A stretch of 12,791 nucleotides of DNA from Actinomycetes bacterium. GTDB lineage: Bacteria; Actinomycetota; Actinomycetes; Actinomycetales; Microbacteriaceae. Where the stretch lies: NCBI GenBank assembly GCA_030425055.1, contig JAUHVN010000044.1, positions 1-12,791 on the forward strand. The letters are read 5' to 3'. Below, one piece after another: positions 7,000 through 12,182 of this stretch (its first letter is position 1; every line of letters starts with the position of its first letter). The position numbers and the translations under genes were made by a program. Below the pieces are notes generated by a model that saw nothing but the letters and a program-made list of their open reading frames with translations, was not told the DNA's origin and ran no database searches.

Positions 7000-7189
7000 C
7001 GCATCCCGTGCAGACGGGATGACTACGCGTGCCCAGAGCGCGGCGGAATCCCAGATCTCCGCGGCGCGGCATCCACTCCCAACGGTCCCGTTCCACGGGC
7101 GGGAGTGCGCCGGGCACCAGGCTCGCCGGCCATCGTCGGCGCGAACACAACCGCAACAGGCGCGCGAGCGCCAGAACAGGAGAACGGCC
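7000..7189 (+). promoter_or_regulatory. Structured rpsB 5' leader with two main stem-loops
   Basis: The predicted leader starts almost at once with a perfect 8-base stem, CATCCCGT (7002-7009) with ACGGGATG (7014-7021), loop GCAG. A second element has an outer 7-base stem, CACTCCC (7074-7080) with GGGAGTG (7101-7107), and an inner 5-base stem, CCCGT (7087-7091) with ACGGG (7095-7099), loop TCC. A weaker stem pairs GCGGA (7043-7047) with TCCGC (7058-7062). Arms of the two main hairpins can also pair with each other (7014-7019 with 7086-7091, six pairs). Ribosomal protein leaders are often sites of feedback by their own product, so autoregulation by S2 is a reasonable inference; the binding itself cannot be read from sequence. 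The leader ends with AGGAG at 7178-7182, 7 bases before the rpsB ATG. Confidence 0.5.
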
Positions 7190-8173
7190 ATGGCCGTCGT
7201 CACCATCCGCCAGCTGCTCGACAGCGGCGTGCACTTCGGGCACCAGACCCGCCGGTGGAACCCGAAAGTCAAGCGCTTCATCCTCACCGAGCGCTCGGGC
7301 ATCCACATCATCGACCTCCAGCAGTCGCTGTCCTACATCGACAAGGCGTACGAGTTCGTCAAGGAGACCGTCGCCCACGGTGGCACCATCCTCTTCGTGG
7401 GCACCAAGAAGCAGGCGCAGGAAGTCATCGCCGAGCAGGCGACCCGTGTCGGCCAGCCCTACGTCAACCAGCGCTGGCTCGGTGGCCTGCTGACCAACTT
7501 CTCTACCGTCAGCAAGCGCCTCGCGCGCATGAAGGAGCTCGAAGAGCTCGACTACGAGGACCCGGCTGCCAGCGGCTTCACCAAGAAGGAGCTGCTGATC
7601 AAGAAGCGCGAGCTCGACAAGCTCCACAAGTCGCTCGGCGGTATCCGCAACCTGCAGAAGACCCCGTCGGCGATCTGGGTCGTCGACGCCAAGCGCGAGC
7701 ACCTCGCCGTCGACGAGGCGACCAAGCTCGGCATCCCGGTGATCGGCATCCTCGACACCAACGCCGACCCCGACGAGTTCCAGTACCCGATCCCCGGCAA
7801 CGACGACGCGATCCGCTCGGTGAGCCTGCTCACCCGCATCGTCGCCGACGCCGCGGCCGAGGGCCTGATCCAGCGCCACCAGCCCGCCGAGGACGCCGCC
7901 GAAGAGGCGGAGCCGCTCGCCGAGTGGGAGCGCGAGCTGCTCGAGCAGGCCGCCCCCGAGCAGTCGTCCGCCGAGACCGAGAAGGTCGCCGACGTCGCCG
8001 AGGCCGCCGCCGAGGCCGATGAGATCGTCGCCGCCGAGCAGTCCGCCGAGGGCGAGACCGCGACCGAGTCGGCCGCCGACGCGGCCGGTGCCGCTGCGCA
8101 CGACGAGGCCGTCGCGGCCGCCGCCGGCGAGACCGCCGACGAGGTGGCCGCCGCCGAGGCCGCCGACAAGTAA
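7190..8173 (+). CDS. rpsB: 30S ribosomal protein S2 with long acidic C-terminal extension
   Basis: Component of the small ribosomal subunit, joining late in 30S assembly. The S2 core covers residues 1 to about 230, with the conserved H-F-G-H-Q-T-R-R-W-N-P-K box (15-26), R-W-L-G-G (95-99) and the P-V-I-G-I-L-D-T-N-A-D-P segment (183-194). Residues 231-327 form a 97-residue tail made almost entirely of Ala, Glu and Asp with very few basic residues, likely disordered. Acidic S2 tails are known in actinobacteria, but this one is long. The start ATG at 7190 has AGGAG at 7178-7182. It is followed by an intercistronic hairpin and then tsf, the standard rpsB-tsf pair. Confidence 0.98.
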   Translation: MAVVTIRQLLDSGVHFGHQTRRWNPKVKRFILTERSGIHIIDLQQSLSYIDKAYEFVKETVAHGGTILFVGTKKQAQEVIAEQATRVGQPYVNQRWLGGLLTNFSTVSKRLARMKELEELDYEDPAASGFTKKELLIKKRELDKLHKSLGGIRNLQKTPSAIWVVDAKREHLAVDEATKLGIPVIGILDTNADPDEFQYPIPGNDDAIRSVSLLTRIVADAAAEGLIQRHQPAEDAAEEAEPLAEWERELLEQAAPEQSSAETEKVADVAEAAAEADEIVAAEQSAEGETATESAADAAGAAAHDEAVAAAAGETADEVAAAEAADK

Positions 8174-8191
8174 CCTCACCCCCTTTCCGCC

Positions 8192-8221
8192 CGGCGGGGC
8201 CGTCCGAGGACGGCCTCGCCG
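8192..8221 (+). terminator. Intercistronic hairpin between rpsB and tsf (attenuator-like)
   Basis: The arms at 8192-8204 and 8209-8221 form a 13-pair stem with one G-U pair around a CGAG loop, 18 bases after the rpsB stop. No T-run follows, so it is not a classical intrinsic terminator. It may act as a partial terminator or a processing/stability element that sets different S2 and EF-Ts levels. It ends 29 bases before the tsf ribosome binding site (AGGAG, 8251-8255). Confidence 0.55.
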
Positions 8222-8264
8222 CGGCATCCACGAGAACCCCACCCAAGGCAAGGAGCCGCCACCC

Positions 8265-9092
8265 ATGGCAAACTTCACGATCGCCGACATCAAGGCCCTG
8301 CGCGAGCAGCTGGGCACCGGCATGGTTGACACCAAGAAGGCGCTCGAGGAGGCCGACGGCGACGTCGAGAAGGCCGTCGAGATCCTGCGTCTGAAGGGCG
8401 CGAAGGGCAACGCCAAGCGCGCCGACCGGTCCACGAGCGAGGGCCTGGTCGCCGCGCGCGAGAGCGACGGCGCCGTGACGATGATCGAGCTCGCGTGCGA
8501 GACCGACTTCGTGGCGAAGAACAACCGCTTCATCGCCCTGGCGGACAAGGTCGTCGACGCGGCCGCCGCCGCGAAGGCCGACACCGTCGAGGCCGCCCTG
8601 GCGGCCGACGCCGGCGGCACCACCGTCGAGCAGCTCATCTCGGATGAGGCCGCGATCATCGGCGAGAAGGTCGAACTGCGCCGTGTGCGCACGGTGACCG
8701 GCGCGTCGTTCGAGGTCTACCTGCACAAGACGAACAAGGACCTGCCGCCGCAGGTCGGCGTGGTGCTCGCCTACGAGGGCGCCGACGCCGAGACGGCGCG
8801 CAGCATCGCCCAGCACATCTCGTTCGCGAACCCGTCGTACCTGACGCGCGACGAGGTGCCCGAGGCCGATGTCGAGCGCGAGCGCGAGATCGTCACCGAG
8901 ATCTCGCGCAACGAGGGCAAGCCCGAGGCGGCGCTGCCGAAGATCGTCGAGGGTCGCGTGAACGCCTACTTCAAGCAGGTGTCGCTCCTCGACCAGGACT
9001 ACGCGAAGGACAACAAGCAGTCCGTCGCCAAGGTCGCGCAGGACGCCGGACTGACCCTCACCGGCTTCGCCCGGTTCAAGGTCGGCGCCTGA
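8265..9092 (+). CDS. tsf: Elongation factor Ts
   Basis: Guanine-nucleotide exchange factor that recycles EF-Tu in translation. It has 275 residues, a normal length. The N-terminal UBA-like module (1 to about 55) carries A-L-R-E-Q-L-G-T-G-M-V-D-T-K-K-A-L, and the EF-Tu contact motif T-D-F-V-A-K-N is at 80-86. Both core subdomains and the C-terminal helix that ends the family (Q-S-V-A-K-V-A-Q-D-A-G) are present. The ATG at 8265 has AGGAG at 8251-8255, 9 bases upstream. It is probably read from the rpsB promoter through the intercistronic hairpin. Its stop is followed at once by a strong terminator. Confidence 0.98.
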   Translation: MANFTIADIKALREQLGTGMVDTKKALEEADGDVEKAVEILRLKGAKGNAKRADRSTSEGLVAARESDGAVTMIELACETDFVAKNNRFIALADKVVDAAAAAKADTVEAALAADAGGTTVEQLISDEAAIIGEKVELRRVRTVTGASFEVYLHKTNKDLPPQVGVVLAYEGADAETARSIAQHISFANPSYLTRDEVPEADVEREREIVTEISRNEGKPEAALPKIVEGRVNAYFKQVSLLDQDYAKDNKQSVAKVAQDAGLTLTGFARFKVGA

Positions 9093-9140
9093 CATGACGC
9101 AGAGGCCCGCATCGCTCGTCGATGCGGGCCTTTCGTCATG
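9093..9140 (+). terminator. Compound rho-independent terminator after tsf
   Basis: An inner 12-base perfect stem, AGGCCCGCATCG (9103-9114) with CGATGCGGGCCT (9120-9131), loop CTCGT, is followed by TTCGT. An outer 7-base stem, CATGACG (9093-9099) with CGTCATG (9134-9140), encloses it across a small internal loop, so nearly all 48 bases can fold. It begins directly after the tsf stop codon and closes the rpsB-tsf unit. Confidence 0.85.
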
Positions 9141-9148
9141 CCCTTCGA

Positions 9149-9154
9149 TAGGTT
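9149..9154 (+). promoter_or_regulatory. Possible pyrH -10 element (TAGGTT)
   Basis: pyrH needs its own promoter because a terminator separates it from tsf. TAGGTT fits TANNNT and would start the transcript near 9161, just before the ribosome binding site AGAGAGGA (9161-9168). No -35 box is clear because the expected place lies inside the terminator. The surrounding CCCTTCGATAGGTTGAGCGC also resembles a degenerate short interspersed repeat, which is an alternative reading. Confidence 0.35.
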
Positions 9155-9173
9155 GAGCGCAGAGAGGAACACC

Positions 9174-9893
9174 GTGATCAAGGAAGCCACCGGACGCCGC
9201 CGCGTCCTGTTGAAACTGTCGGGTGAGGCGTTCGGAGGCGGCCAGCTGGGGGTCAACCCCGATGTGGTCAGCCAGATCGCCCGTGAGATCGCCGCCGCGG
9301 TCGACCAGGTCGAGATCGCGGTCGTGGTCGGCGGCGGCAACTTCTTCCGCGGCGCCGAGCTCAGCCAGCGCGGCATGGACCGCGGACGCGCCGACTACAT
9401 GGGCATGCTGGGCACCGTCATGAACGCGCTCGCGCTGCAGGACTTCCTCGAGCAGGCGGGTGCCGCGACCCGCGTGCAGTCGGCGATCTCGATGACGCAG
9501 GTCGCCGAGCCGTACATCCCGCGTCGTGCGGAGCGGCACATGGAGAAGGGTCGCATCGTCATCTTCGGTGCGGGCGCCGGTCTGCCCTACTTCTCGACCG
9601 ACACCGTCGCCGCACAGCGCGCACTCGAGATCGGAGCGCATGAGGTGCTCGTCGCCAAGAACGGCGTCGACGGCGTCTACACCGCCGATCCGAAGAAGGA
9701 TGCCTCGGCCACCAAGATCGACGAGATCACCTACCGCGACGCACTGCAGCGGGGTCTCAAGGTCGTCGATTCGACAGCCTTCAGCCTGTGCATGGACAAC
9801 CGCATGGACATGCGCGTGTTCGGCATGGAGCCGGAGGGCAACGTCACCCGGGCGCTGCTGGGCGAATCGATCGGCACGCTGGTCACGGCGTGA
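9174..9893 (+). CDS. pyrH: UMP kinase
   Basis: Phosphorylates UMP to UDP with ATP, feeding pyrimidine nucleotide synthesis; bacterial UMP kinases are hexamers of the amino-acid-kinase fold. It has 239 residues, normal length. Visible motifs: L-L-K-L-S-G-E-A-F (12-20) at the phosphate site, V-V-G-G-G-N-F-F-R-G, the G-R-A-D-Y-M-G-M-L-G-T-V-M-N-A UMP-binding region, S-T-D-T-V-A-A-Q-R-A, and K-N-G-V-D-G-V-Y-T-A-D-P. The GTG at 9174 is chosen because AGAGAGGA (9161-9168) lies 5 bases upstream and it matches the family N-terminus. The in-frame ATG at 9138 lies inside the terminator stem and is rejected. The next gene frr follows after 52 bases, as in most bacteria. Confidence 0.97.
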   Translation: MIKEATGRRRVLLKLSGEAFGGGQLGVNPDVVSQIAREIAAAVDQVEIAVVVGGGNFFRGAELSQRGMDRGRADYMGMLGTVMNALALQDFLEQAGAATRVQSAISMTQVAEPYIPRRAERHMEKGRIVIFGAGAGLPYFSTDTVAAQRALEIGAHEVLVAKNGVDGVYTADPKKDASATKIDEITYRDALQRGLKVVDSTAFSLCMDNRMDMRVFGMEPEGNVTRALLGESIGTLVTA

Positions 9894-9895
9894 CC
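9881..9895. repeat. Inverted repeat GGTCACG-G-CGTGACC over the pyrH stop
   Basis: A 7-base perfect inverted repeat with a one-base centre spans the pyrH stop codon (9891-9893) and lies 13 bases upstream of the likely frr -10 box. Flanking bases extend it imperfectly. It could be an operator or chance; see the related palindrome at 12104-12119. Confidence 0.4.
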
Positions 9896-9908
9896 GGCAC
9901 GTCGCGGA

Positions 9909-9914
9909 TAGACT
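9909..9914 (+). promoter_or_regulatory. Probable frr -10 element (TAGACT)
   Basis: TAGACT fits TANNNT. A start near 9921 would leave about 25 bases of leader carrying GAAGGAG (9934-9940), 5 bases before the frr GTG. There is no clear -35 box. frr may thus be expressed both from this promoter and by read-through from pyrH. Confidence 0.5.
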
Positions 9915-9945
9915 TGTCCGCGCTGACCAACGCGAAGGAGACACC

Positions 9946-10500
9946 GTGATCGCCGACGTCCTGGCCGATGCCGGAGAGCGCATGGACCGCGCCGTGGAGG
10001 CCGCGAAGGACGACTTCGCGACCGTCCGCACCGGGCGGGCCAACCCGCAGCTGTTCCAGAAGATCCTCGTCGACTACTACGGATCGCCGACTCCGCTGGC
10101 CCAGCTCGCCTCTCTCAACAACCCCGAGGCGCGTTCGCTGGTCATCACGCCATACGACAAGTCCGCGCTGAAGGCGATCGAGCAGGCGATCCGCGACACG
10201 CCGAATCTCGGGGCGAACCCCACGAACGACGGGAACATCGTCCGTGTGACGCTTCCCGAGCTCACCGAGGAGCGCCGCAAGGAGTTCGTCAAGCTCGTCC
10301 GCGCGAAGGGTGAGGACGCGCGCGTGCACGTGCGCGGCATCCGGCGGAAGTCGAAGGACGACCTGGACGCACTCAAGAGCGAAGTCGGCGAGGATGAAGT
10401 CGTCCGTGCCGAGAAGGAGCTCGATGCGCTGACGCGCGCTCACGTCGATGCGATCGACGAGGCGCTCAAGCGCAAAGAGGCAGAACTGCTCGAAGTCTGA
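9946..10500 (+). CDS. frr: Ribosome recycling factor
   Basis: Splits post-termination ribosomes together with EF-G so that they can start again. It has 184 residues, the family length. A three-helix bundle surrounds a small beta domain: R-T-G-R-A-N-P near residues 28-34, the Y-Y-G-S-P-T-P-L turn, I-T-P-Y-D-K, and the long C-terminal helices with L-T-E-E-R-R-K-E-F-V-K and V-R-G-I-R-R. The GTG at 9946 with GAAGGAG at 9934-9940 gives the correct N-terminus. The frame open upstream lies inside pyrH. It is 8 bases upstream of cdsA, whose ribosome binding site overlaps the frr stop codon, so the two are likely co-transcribed. Confidence 0.97.
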   Translation: MIADVLADAGERMDRAVEAAKDDFATVRTGRANPQLFQKILVDYYGSPTPLAQLASLNNPEARSLVITPYDKSALKAIEQAIRDTPNLGANPTNDGNIVRVTLPELTEERRKEFVKLVRAKGEDARVHVRGIRRKSKDDLDALKSEVGEDEVVRAEKELDALTRAHVDAIDEALKRKEAELLEV

Positions 10501-10508
10501 GGTCGCCG

Positions 10509-11555
10509 ATGTCCGATGTCTCCGGGGGAGAGCCGCAGGACCCGGCTGCGCCGGACGCTCCGCTGACCAGGCGCGACGCCGCGGCGCGACGCGCGGCGAG
10601 CGCCGCAGACCCTGCGGCGGCGTTCCAGGCGAATCTGCGTGCGGCGCGTTCCGAACTGCAGGACCAGGTGGCCCACGCCCGCGCGGAGTTCGAAGAGGTC
10701 AACGAGCGCATCAAGGAGCGCACCGGCCGTGACCTGATCGTCGCGATCCTGATCGGTCTCGCGATCGGCGCCGCCCTCATCGCCTCGCTCATCTTCGTGA
10801 AGTGGCTCTTCGTGCTGTTCGCGCTCGGGGCGACGCTGCTCGGCATCTTCGAGTTCACACGGGCACTGAGCGCATCGGGTCGGCGGGTCGACCTGGTTCC
10901 TCAGCTCGTGGCCGGCGCGGTCATCGTCCTGACGGGGTTCTTCCTCGATCTGTGGCTGCACTGGGTGGCGCTGTTCGTCGCGGTCGCGCTCGTGCTGGTG
11001 TGGCGCCTGGTCGCGCAGATGATCGTCGCGGACGGCCGCACGTACGGAGATGTCCTCTCCGACGTGCTCGTCGGGGGCTTCGTCCAGCTGTACGTGCCGT
11101 TCCTCGCGAGTATGACGGTGGTCCTGCTGCGGCAGGACGGCGGCGAGTGGTGGGTGCTCGCGTTCATCATCGTCGCCGTGGCCGCCGACACCGGCGCCTA
11201 TGCCGCGGGGGTGTCCTTCGGCAAGCATCCGATGGCCCCCCGGATCAGCCCGAACAAGACGTGGGAGGGCTTCGGCGGGGCTGTGGTCGTCGCCCTGCTC
11301 GCGGGCGTGCTCCTCGCCCTGTTCATGCTCGGCCTGCCGTGGTGGACGGGACTGATCATCGGCGCCGTCATCATGGTCACCGCGACGATCGGCGACCTGG
11401 GAGAATCGATGATCAAGCGCGATCTGGGGATCAAGGACATGAGCTCGTGGCTGCCCGGCCACGGCGGAGTCCTCGACCGACTGGATTCGATTCTGCCGTC
11501 CGCGGTGGCCGCGCTCGCACTCTTCTACGTGCTGACACCCTTGGCCGCATCATGA
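10509..11555 (+). CDS. cdsA: Phosphatidate cytidylyltransferase (CDP-diglyceride synthase)
   Basis: Membrane enzyme that converts phosphatidic acid and CTP to CDP-diacylglycerol, the precursor of bacterial phospholipids. It has 348 residues. About 75 hydrophilic residues come first, including a likely coiled coil at about 40-72, then roughly eight membrane segments beginning near 76-96. The family signature is exact at residues 300-326: S-M-I-K-R at the start, K-D, H-G-G, and D-R-L-D at the end. The upstream I-S-P-N-K-T-W-E-G-F-G-G box is also intact. The ATG at 10509 has GAGG (10499-10502) six bases upstream, overlapping the frr stop. The long soluble N-terminus is unusual compared with the E. 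coli enzyme. Its stop overlaps the next gene by 4 bases (ATGA). Confidence 0.96.
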   Translation: MSDVSGGEPQDPAAPDAPLTRRDAAARRAASAADPAAAFQANLRAARSELQDQVAHARAEFEEVNERIKERTGRDLIVAILIGLAIGAALIASLIFVKWLFVLFALGATLLGIFEFTRALSASGRRVDLVPQLVAGAVIVLTGFFLDLWLHWVALFVAVALVLVWRLVAQMIVADGRTYGDVLSDVLVGGFVQLYVPFLASMTVVLLRQDGGEWWVLAFIIVAVAADTGAYAAGVSFGKHPMAPRISPNKTWEGFGGAVVVALLAGVLLALFMLGLPWWTGLIIGAVIMVTATIGDLGESMIKRDLGIKDMSSWLPGHGGVLDRLDSILPSAVAALALFYVLTPLAAS

Positions 11556-12115
11556 CCACCACAGAGACCGCCCCGCTCGCCCCCTTCCCGACGACCCGTG
11601 GACGCGAGAAGGGGTACGAGAAGACGTCCGTCGACGAGTTCCTGCTGCGCGCCCGCTCGGCGTTCGAATCCGGTGCCACCGAGATGACCGCGGAGGACGT
11701 GCGTCGTGCCGGCTTCCGCCTGGTGCGCCACGGCTACGCGATCTCGGCGGTCGACGCGGCCCTGGGGCGCATCGAAGACGCCTTCGCGGCGAAGGAGCGC
11801 GAGCGCGCGCTCGACGGCGTCGGTTCCCACGTGTGGATCGAGCAGACGCGCGAGAGCGCGCAGGAGATCCTCGACCGGCTGTCGCGCCCCGCCCGGCGTC
11901 GGTTCGATCGCGTCGGGCCGCTGCGCTACGGCTACCGGGTCGACGAGGTCGACCTCGTCGCGGACAAGATCGCCCGCTATCTCGAGACCGGGGAGTCGGT
12001 CACCGTGGACCAGGTGCGCGCGGTCGCGTTCCGCATGGAGCGCGGCGGCTACCGCGAAGCGCAGGTCGACGCGGTGCTCGACGCCGTCGTCGAGGTGATG
12101 CTCGCCGTCACGTGA
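11552..12115 (+). CDS. DivIVA-related repeat protein (four G-Y-x4-V-D motifs)
   Basis: A 187-residue cytoplasmic protein of unknown function. Four short units share the motif G-Y-x4-V-D: G21-D28, G61-D68, G127-D134 and G166-D173. They fall into two similar halves. Within each half the second unit is preceded by (M/V)-T-(A/V)-(E/D)-(D/Q)-V-R and F-R-(L/M)-x-R-x-G-Y. A charged helical linker of about 35 residues (around 78-112) joins the halves. The motif is the one seen at the N-terminus of actinobacterial DivIVA/Wag31-type proteins, where it serves membrane curvature or polar binding. No long coiled coil follows, so it is not DivIVA itself. The start ATG overlaps the cdsA stop by 4 bases, implying coupling to lipid synthesis. 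A role in polar growth or membrane organisation is inference. Confidence 0.85.
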   Translation: MTTTETAPLAPFPTTRGREKGYEKTSVDEFLLRARSAFESGATEMTAEDVRRAGFRLVRHGYAISAVDAALGRIEDAFAAKERERALDGVGSHVWIEQTRESAQEILDRLSRPARRRFDRVGPLRYGYRVDEVDLVADKIARYLETGESVTVDQVRAVAFRMERGGYREAQVDAVLDAVVEVMLAVT

Positions 12116-12119
12116 CGGC
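12104..12119. repeat. 16-base perfect palindrome across the stop of the DivIVA-like gene
   Basis: GCCGTCACGTGACGGC is identical on both strands and contains the last codons and stop (12113-12115) of the preceding gene. With no loop it is a better candidate for a dimeric protein site than for an RNA hairpin. It lies about 50 bases upstream of the next likely -10 box. Confidence 0.5.
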
Positions 12120-12166
12120 ATCCGTCATGGGGAGACCCTCGGATGGCACGCCCAGGAGGCGGCCGG

Positions 12167-12172
12167 TAGACT
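12167..12172 (+). promoter_or_regulatory. Probable -10 element (TAGACT) for the transglycosylase-like gene
   Basis: TAGACT fits TANNNT and is identical to the likely frr -10 box. It ends 10 bases before the GTG at 12183, giving a very short leader or near-leaderless transcript. No Shine-Dalgarno sequence or -35 box is clear. Confidence 0.45.
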
Positions 12173-12182
12173 CGGCGGCATC

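Larger units (their letters stand above)
6888..7189. other. 302-base divergent non-coding region between the M23-like gene and rpsB
   Basis: This is the only gap longer than 300 bases. The left third (6888 to about 6984) holds the ribosome binding site of the minus-strand M23-like gene and GC-rich sequence in which I find no clear minus-strand -10 box. The middle holds the rpsB promoter, and the right two thirds are the structured rpsB leader. I see no small ORF with convincing coding character. Confidence 0.7.

Noticed and set aside
6888..7004. Upstream extension of the M23-like gene to 7004
   Set aside because: The extension is Pro/Arg-rich, would precede the signal peptide and would overlap the rpsB promoter; the ATG at 6885-6887 has a suitable ribosome binding site.
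9138..9173. ATG at 9138 as an upstream start for pyrH
   Set aside because: It lies inside the terminator's outer stem and lacks a ribosome binding site; the GTG at 9174 has a good one and the right N-terminus.
7830..10043. Very long minus-strand open frame across rpsB, tsf and pyrH
   Set aside because: It is a shadow of conserved translation genes; its product is compositionally biased with an Arg-rich part opposite the S2 tail.
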